From positions 124,001 through 188,000 of the forward strand of contig NZ_CP109596.1 in NCBI RefSeq assembly GCF_036327755.1: a DNA stretch of 64,000 nucleotides. The letters run 5' to 3'. The DNA comes from Nocardia sp. NBC_01503 (lineage in GTDB: Bacteria; Actinomycetota; Actinomycetes; Mycobacteriales; Mycobacteriaceae). Position 1 is the stretch's first letter. Every line of letters begins with the position of its first letter. The translations under genes were made by a program, and so were the position numbers. The notes beneath the pieces were generated by a model. The model did not search any database. It was not told where the DNA came from and was given only the letters and a program-made list of their open reading frames with translations. Positions 15,001-23,257 of this stretch are shown here, in pieces.

Positions 15001-15058
15001 TACCGATGATCGCGATCGGCTCGCTTTCGCCCATGAAAGAGCCACGCTTCTCGACCAT
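1..15058 (-). CDS. Modular type I polyketide synthase, KSQ loading module plus two fully reducing modules; 3' end outside window
   Basis: One reading frame runs without a stop from ATG 15058 to the left edge (about 5,019 codons), so it continues beyond the window. An in-frame TAG lies 21 nt upstream of the ATG; a second ATG is at 15034. Domains by residue: loading KS 10-430, whose active-site Cys is Gln180 (VDAAQASSL, codon 14519-14521), i.e. a KSQ decarboxylase; AT 535-830 with GHSQGE and YASH, the methylmalonyl signature; ACP with Ser947 (GFDSVTA). Module 1: KS 1000-1425 (Cys1175, DTACSSSL), AT 1515-1815 (GHSLGE, HAFH, malonyl type), DH about 1885-2160 ([10 protein letters not shown]), ER 2390-2695, KR 2708-2893, ACP with Ser3021. 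Module 2: KS 3080-3505 (Cys3254), AT near 3610-3900 (GHSQGE but VPSH), DH 3975-4250, ER 4467-4777, KR from 4784; its ACP lies off the edge. Family knowledge predicts a propionyl starter and a saturated chain after each extension. The product is not recognised. Confidence 0.95.
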   Translation of the reverse strand, partial: MVEKRGSFMGESEPIAIIGMSCRLPQASSLETLWELLCDGKSAISVVGTESRASEADDRDASATGLSHAALLDEIDHFDPAFFSVSPREALAMDPQQRLMLELSWTALEQAGVVPGSLAGTSTGVFVGVMRDEYGAVLDEHTSSEVRRHAMPGTSRSVIANRVSYFLGAHGPSLSVDAAQASSLVAVHLACQSLRSGESSVALAGGVNLLVGSQGNAESIAFGGLSPDGRCYTFDQRANGYVRGEGGAVVVLKRLPDALADGDTVHGVILGSAVNNDGATTGLTVPSAQAQAEVIESALQDAGIGAGDVQYVELHGTGTPVGDPIEAEGLGMVYRGAGSLKVGSIKTNIGHLEAAAGIAGLLKVVLSLTHEKLPPSLNFSASSPLMGLSELGLEVQTELSDWPDPSRPRLAGVSSFGMGGTNCHLILGEVSRPQFTQEDSPATSGITLNVTPVPVSAKDAAGLATMAALLRDRMDVDTTFSEIDLAWSLATTRTSFPHRAVIVGGSRTDVRDALHAIASAEAAPNVVQGRAGEFGKLAFVFSGQGSQWVGMAADLLVSSPVFRTELEACADALAPHIDWSLLDVLRGIEGAPSLERVDVVQPALFAVMVALARLWQSLGVQPEAVVGHSQGEIAAAHFAGALTLADAAAVVALRSRLIAAISGTGGMASIRLSEARTLELLREYDGLLTVAGVNGPAETVVAGTGAAIESIVRRCEDEGTRARRVPVDYASHSPQIAPVREKLLEALARIQPRRPDLAFYSTVTGGLLDATALDAEYWFANLRGQVRFMDAIKALDADGYDTFVETSPHPVLAMSIQETLESTAIVVGSLRRGEGDWARMLTSAAALSVRGVPVDWAGLLSAAAPARIALPPYPFQRKRFWPTSARSVLMPEHNASHTPVSAGPSNDADDVPDLMALVRTNVAAVLGHASSTSVDPECTFKELGFDSVTAVDLRNRLVQATGMRLPAGLLFDYPTPVGLVRYLSGAERESARSGPRVMTESDDPIVIVGMACRYPGEANTPEQLWDLLASETDAISPFPANRGWNLDSLYNPDPHKHGTTYVRHGGFLSDVDRFDFEFFGISAREAQAMDPQQRLLLEAGWEAMERAHIDPATLRGSRTGVYVGAMATDYGPRLHQAPEGFEGYVLTGSSGSVASGRLSYVFGFEGPAITIDTACSSSLVALHMAVRALRSDECDMALVGGVTVMATPGMFLEFGKQRGLAPDGRCKPFAAGADGTAWAEGAGMLLVERLSDAQRNGHPVLAVVRGSAVNQDGASNGLTAPNGPSQQRVIMQALADARLSPSAVDAVEAHGTGTSLGDPIEVESLVATYGADRTRPLWLGSLKSNIGHAQAAAGIGGIIKMVMALRNGLLPKTLHVDVPSRHVDWDGSAISLLTEAQPWPARGESRRAAVSSFGISGTNAHVIIEEPPATAPFDSTADLGPFPLLVSGKSDNAVRAQAVQLSRQLADDADLSAIDVAFTLAHRSHLEYGAAVVGSTREELIAGLDELASGSAKITRRAGVGKIAFLFTGQGSQYPGMGRDLYRRYPEFAAALDEVCSYFDTHLDHSLREVMFAEPGSGSAQLIDDTGYAQPALFAFGTALYRLLDSWGVAPDYLAGHSLGEITAAHIAGVLSLRDAVALVAVRARLMQSARSGGAMVSIAGTEAEVRESLSGLTNRVDIAGVNTATSVVISGDEQAVLDIAAQWAAQGRKTKRLRVSHAFHSPHMDAVTAEFERAIADLTFHPPLLPVLSNVTGMRASAEQLSSPSYWAAHIREAVRFHDMVGNLVAEGVTTYLELGPDATLAALTAAGVPENASAVIAAAVRQGRPGPACLVAALAEIHRAGIGIHWAAVLAGGNYAVLPTYPFQRQRCWIPSSSAAGELSSTGLDRADHPLLVAEVELPDGGLLLTGQLSLSSFPWLTDHVIFGSVVVPATVFAEIALRGTGRGPLGRVAELTLWSPLLLTPADPVRLQVAVGPIADGGRRSVTIRSRSEGDFQSQWVTHASGSLIGATIESDDALGRRRIEIPSAATPVTVAGCYEQLAERGYQYGPEFQGLQALWRHGDNIYAQIELPHAETAEFGRYAIHPALLDAALHALLIGSDEFGRDRTEPDGLLLPFSWTGIEVVSPGATSLLVRLVPAGSHAVSVDIADAQGTPVASIASLVFRPATAKDVVGQSNSRLGSQGEEADLYHVDWQPISSSPAAQPIGSWAVLGSDPALLAVLGAEAQVVGSRDLAALAQAFTSGGTRPDAAVVCFDNPDGDPVTVTHEVAQHALALVQEWLRNDRVADFPLVLVTRRGVVTCPDDRVVAPTFAAVWGLVRAVSAEAPGRFRLIDIDGTEPSYEVFAAAVASGEPELAIRSGNIVIPGLVPVDGGSSLPASLRDANWRVDIRNTGTLANVTIVDNERATMPLAPREVRIAVRAAGVNFRDVALALGMVPEHSMMGLEAAGVVVEVGSDVTRFVVGAKVMGLCPAAFGPLAVADERLFAAIPDGWTFAQAASVPVVFLTAYYGLERLAGLRRGESLLVHAATGGVGMAAVQLARHWGAEVFGTASIGKWDVLRAQGFPEERIASSRDASFEGKFLAATAGRGVDVVLDCLANELVDASLRVLPRGGRFIEMGKTDIRDPERIAEQYNGVEYRAFDLLSLDYGSIERMFDELGELFDSGVLTPLPLTTWDMREAPRSLRQLGEARHIGKIVLTLPAPLDPNGTVLITGGTNSALAIETARHLVTRYGVKHLLLAGRRGPDAASSEVAEQFSVLGAELTVVACDVADRDALSATLAGIPRDQPLTAVIHAAGVLDDGLVEGQDSARLRRVMRPKVDGAWHLHELTRDRDLAAFVLFSSVVGTLGNAGQSTYAAANGFLDGLAEHRRGAGLAASSLAWGLWADAGMAATLGNSDLVRMARAGILPMSADTGLRALDAALDSGLGVLVPARLDPAATATKSPLWRALQQRAGIRATAIPETLPSVPRPSKAPNSELSPDQHREQVMNAVRAEVAAVLHSPVAAILADRPFKEAGFDSLTGVELRNRLSSALGVLLPPTAIFDHPTPEALAEFIFAELAGVETKDAEPAPNPNEFRGEEPIAITAMACRFPGGVATPQDLWDLVSNGIDAVGDFPENRGWDIANLYDPDPEASGKTYARQGGFIYDADEFDAEFFGISPREALAVEPQQRMMLEIAWEAIEALGVDPTTLRGSRTGVFVGAFAQEYASLSHTGSDDVDGYLLTGTTSSVISGRVAYELGLEGPALTIDTACSSSLVALHTAVQSLRNGDCDLALAGGVTVMSTPGIFVDFSRQRGLASDGRCKSFSDNADGTIFGEGAGLLVVERLSDARRNGHPVLAVIRGSAMNQDGASNGLTAPSGKAQQRLIRQALTNAGLMADQVDAVEAHGTGTTLGDPIEAQALIDTYGRNRPADQPLWLGSIKSNVGHTQAAAGVAGTIKMIMALRNGLLPRTLHATKPTGHVDWNAGVELLTESRPWPMLNEPRRAGISSFGVSGTNAHLIIEEAPRTADPQVTQDASTTSAMPTMWLLSGKTEAALRDQADRLHSASVEQAVDADAVARALAMGRTHFRYRAAVLGLPGDLLAGLETLATGQQSDAVIAGAASDIGKTVFVFPGQGSEWPGMAVELAVSMPVFREHIAECAAAFDPLTGWSLQDVLDNRPDAPSFDQTDVVQPALFTVMTGLARLWMSVGVLPDAVVGHSQGEIAAAYIAGALTLSDAAKIVTLRSKSLNALKGRGGMVSVAASLATVEQLQASAPGHIHIAGVNSASATVLAVDDEALIADLMNLCRERGIQARHLPASVPSHCSAVESLREAVVGGLAGIAPRSGEIAFYSTVTTTAIDTATLDADYWFTNMREPVRYHDTVLRLHADGHRTFVENTPHPSLAAATSDIFDDAGVDGVTLASLRRNSGGRAQWLTALAHAHVAGVSLDWQSILRESASERVDLPTYAFQRQRYWLNVSSTVTDASDLGLTAVDHPLLSAEIEVPESQTHVFTGKLSLHHQAWLADHQAFGTVLLPGTAFLEMVLHAGGRVGCDRVVELVLEAPLVMTTDSAITVEVVLEGVDSDGRYPVTVYSRSGAAGRTRHAVAFVAEDVAPIEGFDFAVWPPQGAQSLDIAGTYERLAERGYGYGPAFQGLRAVWRRGAEIFAEIGLPADQSTNSETFALHPALLDAALHATQWADGMDDAVNLPFTWSNVSLYTVGANALRVALRPTGRGEFALEIADGAGAPVASVGQLIVRPASAEQLEAASANQDALYEIDWESGTLAEVAEPAAAESSWAIIGQEVAAALVATIGSEQAVYRDWVTLDTALTDGAWVPEQLLLVCDSPTAVNPVEQVRTLLHETLHFVQSWLSDNRFQRSKLIVLTYGAVGIDEGRSALDLVSAPVWGLLRSAQAEHPGRIVLVDLDDRVESARLLRAVAANDEPQIAIRNGKIWMPRLGRVGKTLQRSGEGPWRLEAISKGTLDGLGLVDFPEAAEPLAPNGVRVAVHAAGVNFRDVVTTLQLVDVSIPLGNEGAGVVLEVGTEVTDFAPGDHVMGMFHQGAFGPVAVTDQRVLVRMPRGWSFEQAASVPGVYLTAYYGLVHLAGVQSGERVLIHAAAGGVGIAAAQIARHLGATVFGTASPSKWDVLRTFGIDDEHLASSRTLEFEQKFTASTSGAGFDVVLNSLAGEFVDASLRLTNRSGGRFLEMGKTDIRDASEVSDAHGGVIYRAYDLMSLPFEVIGEMLRDLAALFEAGVFRLSPISLWSVDRAPDAFRFMSMAKHVGKLVLTMKGRMSMGGTVLITGASGALAAIVARHLVIEHGVRNLLLLSRSDARAELIAELTAAGAEVIWAACDVADLAALEAVIDAVPAEHPLTGVIHLAAALHDGVFDRMTPEQLDTALRPKVDGTWNLHTVTRGLPLSDFVVFSSGAGVLGNPGQANYAAANTFQDALIAHRRSQGLPGTSLAWGLWEERGTSVTGALGAADLARYRSTGLKPLTSTNGMRLFDNARAIDKALLLPLNLDVALLRAGAGLP

Positions 15059-15269
15059 AACGCCCCGCCACCTTTTCTATCCAGAACTCCCCAACTGTTA
15101 GGAAGGCTATCGACCACGGGCAACGAAGCGGGAGAGCGATTCGCGACAGCTTCAGGTTGATTTACGCCTCCGCCAGACAGACGGGGTTATCGTTGCCACA
15201 CTGCCCCCAGATCGCGACCAGGATTCTAGATCTGTTGCCCCACAAGGTATTTCAGATATTCACCCGACA
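15059..15269. other. Leader between the PKS start and the IS island
   Basis: This stretch of about 210 bp should hold the PKS promoter. A purine-rich GAAAAGGTGG lies about 10-20 nt upstream of the ATG on the minus strand and may be the ribosome binding site. No recognisable regulator operator was seen. The IS island begins directly on its other side, so upstream regulatory DNA may have been displaced. Confidence 0.4.
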
Positions 15270-15284
15270 TGTGTCAACGGCAGT

Positions 15285-15292
15285 TGAATCCT
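15285..15292. repeat. Left copy of the 8-bp target duplication of the ISL3 element
   Basis: TGAATCCT here is repeated exactly at 17019-17026, immediately outside the other terminal inverted repeat. Eight base pairs is the usual duplication size for ISL3 elements. Confidence 0.9.
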
Positions 15293-17018
15293 GGATCTGG
15301 CACGGTTTGCGTGATTGACCGGGACCGTATTGCCAACGGGCGCTTGATGATCGATCATGTGGCCGGTGTTCTGATCTTGGACCGATGGCGGTCCTGTTCC
15401 CTCATCTGAACGGGCTGCGGATCGAGAGTGTGGACTCGACAGGGGTTCGGGTGCGAATCGAAGCACGGACGGGTGACGAACCAGCCGCGTGCCCCGGGTG
15501 TGGCATGTTGTCCCGCCGAGTCCACAGTCGCTACGGACGCCGATTGTCCGACACCGCGATCACCGGGCGGGAAGTGGTGATCAGGTTGCGGGTGAGGAGG
15601 TTGTTCTGCGTCAACTCCGACTGTGGGAGAAGGACTTTCGCCGAGCAGGTGACGCAGCTGGCAGCTCGGCACGCCCGGCGCACCACGATTCTGCAACGCC
15701 TGCTGTGTGCCGTCGCGTTGGCTTTGGGTGGTCGGCCGGGTGCCCGGATGACAGGGCATCTGGCGGCCACGGTCAGCCGGATGACGCTGCTGCGGCAGAT
15801 CCGCGCGCTGCCCGATCCCGACCATGCGACACCGCGAGTACTCGGCGTCGACGACTTCGCCCTGCGCCGCGGACACCACTACGGAACGATCCTGATCGAC
15901 ATCGAAACCCGGCGACCGGTCGACGTACTCGGCGACCGCACCGCCGCAACCCTGGCCGCCTGGCTGCGTGCACATCCCGGCGTCGAGATCGTCTGCCGCG
16001 ACCGCGCCGGCGCCTACGCAGACGGCGTGGCGACCGCAGCGCCCGACGCTCTGCAGGTCGCGGACCGCTGGCACGTCTGGCACAACCTCGGCGAGGCGGT
16101 CGAGCGGGCCGTGGCTCGATACCGAAACTGCCTCGACACCATGACCGACACCGAGCAAGCGAGCACAGACGGGCAGGAAATCCCGGTGATTCCCGAAGTG
16201 GTTGCGCCACCGCTGATTCGGACGGACAAGTGGGCCGTGCGGACCCGCGAACGTTACGCCGCAATCCACACACTTCTTGCCGACGGCGTGAGCATGCGGT
16301 CGGTCGGCGCCCAGCTGGGTCTTGCCCGGGGAACCGTTCGGCGCTTCGCGCGTGCCGCCAACGTCGAGGAGTTACTGGTCAACACCGGTACCGGGCAGCG
16401 CCGCAGCCTGCTCGAGGAGTTCAAGCCCTACCTGCATCAACGATGGAACGAGGGCTGCACCAACGCCACCGAACTGTTCCACGAGATCAAGGCCCGCGGT
16501 TACCGCGGCGGACCGAAGATCGTCATGAACTACCTGCACCCCTTCCGCACGACCGGCCACATTCCCCGCGCTGCCCGCAAGCCGCCATCGGTGCGTCGTG
16601 TCGTGAGCTGGCTCATGAGCGACCCCGCCAACCTCGATTCCGATGATCAGCACCGGCTCGATGCGATCCTCACCGCGAGCCCCGAACTCACCTGCCTGGC
16701 CGGTCACATCCGGGCCTTCGCCACGATGATGCGCCAGCGACGCGGCCGGGAACTGGAGCAATGGATGAAAGCCGTCGACGCCGACGACCTACCGGCCCTG
16801 CACTCCTTCGTCCGCGGCCTGCGCCGCGACTTCGATGCAGTGACCGCCGGCCTGACGCTGCCCTGGAGCAGCGGACCGGTCGAAGGGCATGTCAACCGCA
16901 TCAAGATGGTCAAACGCCAGATGTTCGGGCGTGCAAAGCCAGACCTTCTCCGGAAGCGAATCCTATTGAGCGACTGATCAATCCGGACCAACCGGATCAC
17001 GGAATTTGTGCCAGAACC
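15293..17018 (+). mobile_element. Complete ISL3-family insertion sequence
   Basis: The 1,726-bp element is bounded by imperfect 25-bp inverted repeats at 15293-15317 and 16994-17018. Both ends start GG(A/T)TCTGGCAC and share CGTGAT further in; about 18 of 25 positions match. Exact 8-bp duplications TGAATCCT flank it. It encodes one transposase. Intact ends, duplication and reading frame suggest a fairly recent insertion. Confidence 0.88.
15385..16977 (+). CDS. ISL3-family transposase
   Basis: This 530-residue protein has the standard ISL3 plan. An N-terminal zinc-finger region (CPGCG near residue 35, then a second Cys pair in CVNSDCGRR near 75) is followed by the DDE catalytic core beginning at the VLGVDDFALRRG motif near residue 153. 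A helix-turn-helix-like insert (SMRSVGAQLGLARGTVRRFA) lies in the middle. The C-terminal region contains the conserved GPVEGHVNRIK block, which holds the catalytic Glu. Length is normal for the family and the frame is intact. It lies wholly within the mapped inverted repeats. Confidence 0.93.
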   Translation: MAVLFPHLNGLRIESVDSTGVRVRIEARTGDEPAACPGCGMLSRRVHSRYGRRLSDTAITGREVVIRLRVRRLFCVNSDCGRRTFAEQVTQLAARHARRTTILQRLLCAVALALGGRPGARMTGHLAATVSRMTLLRQIRALPDPDHATPRVLGVDDFALRRGHHYGTILIDIETRRPVDVLGDRTAATLAAWLRAHPGVEIVCRDRAGAYADGVATAAPDALQVADRWHVWHNLGEAVERAVARYRNCLDTMTDTEQASTDGQEIPVIPEVVAPPLIRTDKWAVRTRERYAAIHTLLADGVSMRSVGAQLGLARGTVRRFARAANVEELLVNTGTGQRRSLLEEFKPYLHQRWNEGCTNATELFHEIKARGYRGGPKIVMNYLHPFRTTGHIPRAARKPPSVRRVVSWLMSDPANLDSDDQHRLDAILTASPELTCLAGHIRAFATMMRQRRGRELEQWMKAVDADDLPALHSFVRGLRRDFDAVTAGLTLPWSSGPVEGHVNRIKMVKRQMFGRAKPDLLRKRILLSD

Positions 17019-17057
17019 TGAATCCTGACCCCTTTCCGGCAAGTGAATCCTGACCCC
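17019..17057. repeat. Direct repeats in the IS21 left terminus; first copy is also the ISL3 right duplication
   Basis: TGAATCCTGACCCC occurs at 17019-17032 and 17044-17057. The first eight bases of the first copy are the right-hand duplication left by the ISL3 element. Repeated motifs inside the termini are typical of IS21-family ends, where IstA binds. Confidence 0.7.
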
Positions 17058-17082
17058 CTGTGCCCGGTGGTTCTGGTTGGTT

Positions 17083-17895
17083 TCAGTCTTCAGTTGTGCC
17101 GGCGGCGGGAACGCGACCGAGGTCACGGTCCTTGAGCCGGTAACTCTCGCCCTTGAGGGCGAGAACTTCGGCGTGGTGAACGAGGCGGTCGATCATGGCC
17201 GCGGCGACGACGTCGTCGCCGAAGACCTCGCCCCAACGGCCGAAGACCTTGTTGCTGGTCACGATCAGCGAGGCCCGCTCATAACGGGACGAGACCAGCT
17301 GGAAGAAGAGGTTGGCGGCCTCGTTCTCGAACGGGATGTAACCGACCTCGTCGACTACCAAAAGTGGATAGCGGCCGAGCTTGATCAACTCGGCCTGCAA
17401 CCTGCCGTTGTGATGCGCTTCGGCGAGGCGGGCAACCCATTCGGCGGCGGTGGCGAACGCGACCCGATGCCCGGCCTGGCAAGCCCGGATCGCCAACCCG
17501 ATCGCCAAGTGGGTTTTGCCGGTCCCGGGCGGGCCCAGGAACACGACGTTCTCCTTCGCGGTAACGAAATCCAGGGTCCCCAGATGAGCGATGACATCTC
17601 GTTTGAGTCCGCGCGCATGGTCGAAGTCGAACTCCTCCAACGACTTCCGGGCCGGGAACCGAGCAGCGCGGATGCGTCCCTCACCGCCATGGGACTCGCG
17701 AGCAGAGACTTCCCGCTGCAGGCAAGCGACGAGGAATTCCTCGTGGGTCCAGTTCTCCGCGCGGGCGCGCTCGGCGAGCCGACCCACCGATTCCCGCAGG
17801 GTCGGTGCCTTCAAAGCGCGAGTCAGGAACGCGATCTCAGCGGCGAGATCCCTTGCGTTGGTGGATGTTTTGGCTGATGTTCTTGTGGTCGCCAT
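17083..17895 (-). CDS. istB: IS21-family transposition helper ATPase IstB
   Basis: This 270-residue AAA+ ATPase assists the IstA transposase. Visible motifs are Walker A GPPGTGKTHLA (near residue 115) and a Walker B-like LLVVDEVGYIPF, followed by the sensor-like LIVTSNK, all typical of IstB. The ATG at 17895 overlaps the istA stop (TGATG), so the two are translationally coupled. A longer upstream reading frame exists but would run through istA in another frame and is not used here. Confidence 0.93.
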   Translation of the reverse strand: MATTRTSAKTSTNARDLAAEIAFLTRALKAPTLRESVGRLAERARAENWTHEEFLVACLQREVSARESHGGEGRIRAARFPARKSLEEFDFDHARGLKRDVIAHLGTLDFVTAKENVVFLGPPGTGKTHLAIGLAIRACQAGHRVAFATAAEWVARLAEAHHNGRLQAELIKLGRYPLLVVDEVGYIPFENEAANLFFQLVSSRYERASLIVTSNKVFGRWGEVFGDDVVAAAMIDRLVHHAEVLALKGESYRLKDRDLGRVPAAGTTED

Positions 17896-19142
17896 CACGC
17901 CACCCCGCCTTCGGTGTCGAGGTCGATGCCCAGTGCGGTGTCGTAGTCGCTCAGGGCTCGTTGCTCGACCTCCGGTTCGGGTGTTGCCCGCAATACCCCG
18001 ATGCGGCTGCGCCGCAACGCTTTCGCCGCCGTGACATGATCGGGGTCGGAGATCGTCTGATGCCAAGCCCAGATCCGTTCGTGATCTGCCACCAGCTTGC
18101 CGCCCGAGTGGACGCGCACTCGTGCCAGGTCGGCGAAGACCTCGACCGGACGGCCGATCACGCTCGGGTGCACCGAATAGTCGTTGGAGTCCAGGCGAAT
18201 GTAATGATCACGCGGCAGCCTGACCGAGCGCCGCCACCCGATCTCTGGCGCAACGGGTGGCAATGTCAGCATCGCTTGCCTGTCGGCGGTGATTCGGTCG
18301 GTCGGCGCGCAACCGAGTACCCGCCGCTGACGGGTGTTCACCAGTGCCAGCCAATCGGTCATCTGAGAATTGAAATCGGTTGGGCTGCAGAATGATCGAC
18401 CAGGAAGGAACGAGCGTTCCAGATAGTCGTGTGCGCGTTCGATGATCCCTTTCGCCTCCGGATCAGCGGGTTTGCAGATGATCACCTTCGAGCCCAGCGT
18501 TCCCCGGAACGCCTGGCATTGTGCGGTCAACTCACTCCGACCGCCGCGCCAGCGCCCGATCGCCCCTTCACCGTCCCAAACCAAAGCCCTTGGCACCGAA
18601 CCTAATCCGTGGATCAACCTCCACCATCCAGCGAACAGATCCTCGGCATGGCGAGTCGGCACCAGGATCGCCATCAACCAGCGTGAATACCCCATCACCA
18701 TCGTGAGTACTGGCAACTGTTTCGGGCCACGGACCTGCCCGAATCCGACCGGCAGCTCGATCGGCGGGAACCAGAAATCACATTGGGCGATCTCTCCGGC
18801 GACATATGCGGTCCGCGACGCCGGATCCGGCGGCAGATACGCCGGTCGCAGCTGCGCGACACGCTCGGAGAGCACCCGGATCGACCTGGTCCACCCGATC
18901 CGTTCGGCGATCACCGTGGCCGGCATCGTGGGATAGGCCCGCAACAATTCCCGGATCCGTGGTTCGACCGCATCGACGATCGAACCTCTCAGCGGCCGTT
19001 GATATTTCGGTGGTCTGTCCGAAGCCAGAGCAGCACGCACGGTGTTGCGGGACACGCCCATCACCCGCGCGATCGCCTTGATCGGTATTCCTTCCGCCCG
19101 GTGCAAACGACGGATTTCAGCCCAATCCTCCACGGCAAGCAT
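17895..19142 (-). CDS. istA: IS21-family transposase IstA
   Basis: This 415-residue protein begins at ATG 19142 (MLAVEDW). It has an N-terminal helix-turn-helix (IKAIARVMGVSRNTVRAAL), then an integrase-type DDE core with Asp in AQCDFWFPP, Asp in LVWDGEGA and Glu in KGIIERAHDYLERSF. The C-terminal part carries the usual beta-rich region (DHYIRLDSNDYSVHP). The frame is intact and the protein has normal length. It is the first gene of the istAB pair. Confidence 0.93.
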   Translation of the reverse strand: MLAVEDWAEIRRLHRAEGIPIKAIARVMGVSRNTVRAALASDRPPKYQRPLRGSIVDAVEPRIRELLRAYPTMPATVIAERIGWTRSIRVLSERVAQLRPAYLPPDPASRTAYVAGEIAQCDFWFPPIELPVGFGQVRGPKQLPVLTMVMGYSRWLMAILVPTRHAEDLFAGWWRLIHGLGSVPRALVWDGEGAIGRWRGGRSELTAQCQAFRGTLGSKVIICKPADPEAKGIIERAHDYLERSFLPGRSFCSPTDFNSQMTDWLALVNTRQRRVLGCAPTDRITADRQAMLTLPPVAPEIGWRRSVRLPRDHYIRLDSNDYSVHPSVIGRPVEVFADLARVRVHSGGKLVADHERIWAWHQTISDPDHVTAAKALRRSRIGVLRATPEPEVEQRALSDYDTALGIDLDTEGGVA

Positions 19143-19236
19143 CCCTTCGTCCTCCCTGGCTCGGTTAATACTGCAACGGCACTCGGTGGTCAGGTAAGTG
19201 GGTGTCCTCGGCGGCGGTAGTGCGATAGGCGGGCCT

Positions 19237-19263
19237 CGTGCTGGCGGCGACGCCGCCAGCACG
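19237..19263. terminator. Perfect 13-bp-arm hairpin downstream of the IS701 transposase remnant
   Basis: The arms CGTGCTGGCGGCG and CGCCGCCAGCACG are exact complements around a single A. It lies about 90 bp after the stop of the interrupted IS701 gene (minus strand). It could be a rho-independent-like terminator or a structural part of the IS701 end. There is no T-run. Confidence 0.5.
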
Positions 19264-19350
19264 ACCAGGACCACACGAGCTCGGCGGGATTGACTCGGGC
19301 CAGCACGAACGCCACCAGCAGACGGCGGATCTCCGGTAGCGTGAGAGCGA

Positions 19351-20127
19351 TCATGCCCGCAGCGCTGGAATCGGTTCCCCTTTTAACGCAACGGTTTTCG
19401 ACGCTGCCAGCCAGGCCAGAGCGAGCATCGACAACGTAATGTGGGCATACCAGGCCCGCCAGGAACGCACCTGATAATGGTCGAGCCCGGCCTCGTTCTT
19501 GGCCTGCTGGAAACATTCCTCGACATGCCAGCGCGAACCGGCGGTCCAGGCCAGATCGACCAGACGCGACCGGGCCAGGCCGTAACAGACGTAGTAGGCG
19601 ATCTGGCTCGGATCGCTGATCGAGCGCCGCGCCAGCAGCCAGTGCCCGCGTCCACCGCTCCACCGACCATCGATCGGCCTTCTGGCCCAGTCATATTCGC
19701 GCGGGCCGTGCGCTCCGGCACCGACCGAGAGCCGCTGCCAGGAGGCGGCGGGCAGCTCCGCGATCAACGCATCGGCCCGTCCGCCGCGTTCGGCACGAGT
19801 GGCGACCCGGTCGTCGCGGCGGGTCGCCATCACGTACGACACCGCGTGGTCTTCGAGCCATTCCCGCAGATAACCGGCCTGGCCATAGGCTTCGTCGGCG
19901 GTGAACCATGCGAATGGCAGCCGCGCGGCCAACGCCCGCTCCAGCATCGCGATCACCAACCGCGGTTTGGTCGCGAACTCGACCTCGTCGGGAATCCCGG
20001 CGCCCCGGCACCGATCCCGGTCATCGATCCACGACTGCGGCAGATACAACTCCCGATCCACCAGCGCATGCCCGTGCGTCGAGGCATAAGCCAGGAAAAC
20101 CCCGATCTGGCAATTCTCCGTCCGCCC
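19351..20127 (-). pseudogene. IS701-family transposase, C-terminal fragment
   Basis: This is the C-terminal 258 residues or so of an IS701 transposase: it starts at GRTENCQIGVFLAYAS and contains ELYLPQSWIDD, WFTADEAYG and the WHVEECFQQAKNEAGLDHY block with the conserved Glu. The N-terminal part lies at 21896-22263. The two were separated by the ISAzo13-type element; joined they give about 381 residues, the usual family length. A longer ORF that reads through the foreign inverted repeat is an artefact of the insertion. Confidence 0.9.
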
Positions 20128-20169
20128 GGGGGCGTGTGAATGAATAACTGTCAGTGTTGATCTGGGGCG
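20128..20169. repeat. Left 42-bp terminal inverted repeat of the ISAzo13-type element
   Basis: The sequence is the exact reverse complement of 21854-21895. Perfect identity over 42 bp points to a recently active copy. Confidence 0.93.
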
Positions 20170-20198
20170 TTTCCGGGGCTGTGGTGGGAGGCTGGGGT

Positions 20199-21872
20199 AT
20201 GGCTGTGCCTGCACGAGTTCGCATTCCCATCACCGAACTGAAGGTCAAGTTCGATCGGATCCTGCCCCACCTCGATGAACGACGTCGTCGTCTGTATCTG
20301 GCCAGCGAGGCCGCCGCGCTGGGCCATGGAGGGATCGCCGCCGTGGCTGCAGCCTCGGGTGCCAGTACCGCCACCATCGCGCGCGGCGCCTCCGAACTTG
20401 ATACTGCTCCTGTTGCACCCCAACGTGTTCGGGCTCCGGGGGCCGGTCGTAAGCCGCTGACGGGCACCGACCCTGGTCTTCGGCCGGCGCTGGAGGCGCT
20501 GATCGAGCCGCGTACTCGTGGCGATCCGGTGTCCCCGCTGCGCTGGACCACGTTGTCGCTGCGCACGCTGGCCTCGGCGCTGACCGTGCAGGGCCATCCG
20601 GTCAGCGCTGCGACCGTCGGGCATCTGCTGCACACGATGGGCTACAGCCTGCAGGGCACCGCCAAGACCACCGAGGGCACTCGCCATCCCGATCGTGACG
20701 CCCAGTTCGCTCACATCAATGCCACTGCCACCGCTTTCCTCGACGACCACCAGCCGGTGATCAGCGTCGATACCAAGGCCAAGGAATGGATCGGCAACCG
20801 CGACCGGCCCGGCCGCACTTGGCGACCGGGCAAAGACCCGATCATGGTGGACTGTCACACCTTCGTCACCGAGGACCAGCCGGTCGTCATCCCTTACGGG
20901 ATTTACGATCTGGCCCGCAACACCGGCTGGGTCAACGTCGGCACCGACCACGACACCGCCGAGTTCGCGGTCGAGTCCATCCGCCGCTGGTGGCGACACC
21001 GCGGACAGGCCGATCACCCGGACGCGACTCGGTTGCTGATCACCGCCGATTGCGGTGGCTCCAACGATCCCCGCCGCTGGACATGGAAGAAACACCTGCA
21101 CTCCTTCGCCCACGAGAGCGGCCTCGAGATCAGCGTCTGCCACTTCCCTCCCGGAACGTCGAAGTGGAACAAGATCGAGCATCGGATGTTCTGCCACATC
21201 ACCGCCAACTGGCGCGGACGACCGCTGACCAGCTACCAGATCGTCGTGGAAACCATCGCCGCGACCACCACCACGAGCGGATTGGTGATCGGCGCCGAAC
21301 TCGACACCGGCAGTTATCCGCTCGCGGTCGCCATCGCACCGGCGCAGTTCCTTGCCCTGCCGATCAGGCCCGCAGCGTTTCACCCGGACTGGAACTACAC
21401 TCTCGACCCCGCGCCACCTCGCGATCCCGAAGTTCCCGCAACCCGCCGCCCGATCGATCCCGACGTGACCGCACTGCTCACCGAGCCAGCCCTGACCGGA
21501 ATGTCACGGGCGGAGTTCACACATCTGGCAGCCGTCTCGGAACCGTACTGGGATGGGTTGGCCGAGGCCGCTTTTCAACGTCGCTTCCACCGTCCGCGCA
21601 GCTACCTGCATCCGCAAACCAGCAGTATCGACCACTTCCACCGACTCCTGACCGCCCTGCTGCACCGGCGAAGAGCCGCCACCACGACACTGATGGCCCA
21701 GCTACTCGGCGTCAAACGCACCAACCTGAACATGCAGTTCCGAGACGGCCACCGGATTCTCGACCTACACCGGCTCGACATCACACCCATACCCGGAACC
21801 CCCGCACGCACACCGAGCCAACTAAACGCCCGCGCCGAACCCGCAGACCACAGCGCCCCAGATCAACACTGA
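20199..21872 (+). CDS. ISAzo13-family transposase
   Basis: This 557-residue transposase starts at ATG 20199 (MAVPARVR). It matches the ISAzo13/Rhodopirellula-type DDE family: N-terminal helix-turn-helix region (AAASGASTATIARG), first Asp in VISVDTKAKEWIG, second Asp in LLITADCGGSND, and Glu in KWNKIEHRMFCHI. The stop codon lies just inside the right inverted repeat. The frame is intact. It lies inside and antisense to the IS701 transposase gene. Confidence 0.9.
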   Translation: MAVPARVRIPITELKVKFDRILPHLDERRRRLYLASEAAALGHGGIAAVAAASGASTATIARGASELDTAPVAPQRVRAPGAGRKPLTGTDPGLRPALEALIEPRTRGDPVSPLRWTTLSLRTLASALTVQGHPVSAATVGHLLHTMGYSLQGTAKTTEGTRHPDRDAQFAHINATATAFLDDHQPVISVDTKAKEWIGNRDRPGRTWRPGKDPIMVDCHTFVTEDQPVVIPYGIYDLARNTGWVNVGTDHDTAEFAVESIRRWWRHRGQADHPDATRLLITADCGGSNDPRRWTWKKHLHSFAHESGLEISVCHFPPGTSKWNKIEHRMFCHITANWRGRPLTSYQIVVETIAATTTTSGLVIGAELDTGSYPLAVAIAPAQFLALPIRPAAFHPDWNYTLDPAPPRDPEVPATRRPIDPDVTALLTEPALTGMSRAEFTHLAAVSEPYWDGLAEAAFQRRFHRPRSYLHPQTSSIDHFHRLLTALLHRRRAATTTLMAQLLGVKRTNLNMQFRDGHRILDLHRLDITPIPGTPARTPSQLNARAEPADHSAPDQH

Positions 21873-21895
21873 CAGTTATTCATTCACACGCCCCC
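21854..21895. repeat. Right 42-bp terminal inverted repeat of the ISAzo13-type element
   Basis: Exact inverted copy of 20128-20169. It also contains the last codons of the transposase. Confidence 0.93.
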
Positions 21896-22263
21896 GCTGT
21901 TCCGGAGTATTGCCGTTGCACCCCAGCGGATTTCGTTCCCTTCTTCAGGAATCCGGTCTCGTCGACGACCAGGACACCATCGGCGTCCCCGAGGTGGGCG
22001 ACGGCGTAGGCGCGTACGTCATCGCGCACGCCGTCGGCGTCCCAGGCCGCCGCGTTCAACAGCCGCTGCATCCCGTCGGGCGTGTTGTCACCGGCCGCCT
22101 CCGCGAGGGTCCACCCGTTCTTCCCCGCCAACGGCGCCAACAGCCCGCGCACATACGCCCGAGCCCGTCGTCGTGGCTCCGGCCTGCAGAAACGGCCCGC
22201 CACCCGCGCGAACAGATCGTCCAAACCGGCCACCCACACCGAAAGATCCTCATCAATCGACAC
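21896..22263 (-). pseudogene. IS701-family transposase, N-terminal fragment
   Basis: ATG at 22263 opens the first 123 or so residues of an IS701 transposase ([14 protein letters not shown], then [13 protein letters not shown] with the first catalytic Asp, ending QRQYSGTAG). The reading frame then enters the foreign inverted repeat and stops at 21880. The remainder lies at 19351-20127. A diverged inverted match between about 19208 and about 22290 hints at the IS701 ends, but they were not fixed. Confidence 0.9.
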
Positions 22264-22885
22264 AAGCCGAGCACACTACTGCCGAACCCGACCGCCCGTC
22301 AGCGGAATCGCACACAACGTCGTATTACGAAGTGCTGCTGGAGTACTAGGACCTTGTCCCGTAGGCGATCCCACGTTCGTCATCGTCAGACGTATCGAGC
22401 GCGACGTAGGTGGCCCACTCATCTCCTTGAATGTCCTCACTGGACATCGCCCCGCGTCCGGAAGGCGAGCCGGCCACAGTGCGGGACCGGTCCGGGACAC
22501 GGCGTCGGTCATCAAGCATCATCTTCCGACGGGCGGGCATTTGCACCAACTGGAGATTGGGCTTCAGGCAATCCAGCTTTCACCCTATCGCGCGGGTCCC
22601 CCGGACGCGCCATCCCGATGCTCGGGCACGGCCGCCGGTTTCCTGACATGCTCTTGTCCCCGTTAACCTTTCGGCCTCGGGTAAGCCAGCGGACCCACAG
22701 ACCCCCTTCCAGTCTGTCCCGGCTGCGCCGGGGATCTGACGATGCGCATCGTGGCGCACCACTGAAATGCCGCAACCCGCGCGTTGGTCGGCCGGCCAGC
22801 GCGGGCGCGGAAGATCAAGTGGCCGTGTCCATGTGCGGATGCGTTTGCGGTGGGCCTCGCGCGACAGGATCACTGCCGCCTCCGC
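22264..22885. other. Region without a clear gene at the right edge of the IS island
   Basis: It includes the probable IS701 right end (22264 to about 22345), a short truncated-looking minus-strand reading frame (22346-22549, listed separately) and about 330 bp with no convincing coding signal. Several overlapping reading frames exist in both strands but none resembles a known family. Confidence 0.5.
22346..22549 (-). pseudogene. Possible truncated hypothetical gene abutting the IS island
   Basis: The frame ends ...MSSEDIQGDEWATYVA..., an acidic, protein-like stretch, and stops right where the IS701 end is expected. It may be a host gene cut by the insertion. The upstream part looks poorly conserved and no family is recognised. 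The inner ATG at 22444 is an alternative start. Confidence 0.25.
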
Positions 22886-23080
22886 TCAGTTCCTATTATC
22901 GAGGCCGGTGTAGACGCGGGCGACAGGGAGCTTTGGCGCGTCGAAGCATTCGGCCGCTCCCGGATATATCGCGATCGGTGAATCCGGGCCCCGCCGGCAG
23001 GTGTCGGTCAGGCCGCGGATCTCGGTCACCGGTTCGAAGGTGCTCAACGCCGGCCCGTCGATCGCGTCACCGCGAATCAT
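22886..23080 (-). CDS. Short hypothetical protein, possible remnant of a larger gene
   Basis: From ATG 23080 the frame gives 64 residues (MIRGDAIDGPALSTFEP... to ...VYTGLDNRN) with strong G/C preference at third codon positions, as in real genes of this genome. The same frame is open for about 110 bp upstream of the ATG without another good start, ending at a TGA near 23200, so the N-terminus may have been lost. Two Cys residues are present. No family is recognised. Confidence 0.4.
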   Translation of the reverse strand: MIRGDAIDGPALSTFEPVTEIRGLTDTCRRGPDSPIAIYPGAAECFDAPKLPVARVYTGLDNRN

Positions 23081-23257
23081 GTTGATCTGCTGGGCGTAGC
23101 AGGACGCATGGTGAGCCGGCGCAAGCGATTCGGGCCATCCCCATGCAGCGATCCGCGCGGTTCCGAGGAGCGCGAGGGCGGGCCGAGGACGGCAGGGTCA
23201 TTTCAGCGTCGGCAGCGCACTGCGGTAGAAGTAGAACTCGATGTCGAGAGGTGTGTG

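Larger units (their letters stand above)
15270..19183 (-). mobile_element. IS21-family element, interrupted at its left end by an ISL3 element
   Basis: The element carries the istA-istB pair on the minus strand. The left end is taken as TGTGTCAACGGCAG at 15270. The right end near 19183 carries a diverged inverse of it (on the minus strand GTGCCGTTGCAGT...CC against GTGTCAACGGCAGT...CC). The left terminus contains repeated TGAATCCTGACCCC units, and the ISL3 element inserted in the first of these. Flanking target duplications could not be matched, so the outer limits are approximate. Confidence 0.6.
20128..21895 (+). mobile_element. ISAzo13-family element inserted in an IS701 transposase gene
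   Basis: The 1,768-bp element is bounded by perfect 42-bp inverted repeats (20128-20169 and 21854-21895, beginning GGGGGCGTGTGAATGAATAA). It encodes one full transposase. The junctions fall in a C-run of the target, so the exact duplication cannot be assigned; the reconstructed target is consistent with CCGCCCCGCTG. Confidence 0.9.

Noticed and set aside
15355..16269. 304-codon minus-strand frame over the ISL3 transposase
   Set aside because: Shadow of the transposase; composition is non-protein-like and it has no family features.
20151..21383. 410-codon minus-strand frame over the ISAzo13 transposase
   Set aside because: Antisense shadow. The plus strand has the DDE motifs and the matching inverted repeats.
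22580..22873. Possible group II intron or maturase fragment suggested by GGTTAACGGGGACAAGAGC on the minus strand
   Set aside because: No reverse-transcriptase motifs and no intron domain V-like hairpin could be found; similarity is too slight.
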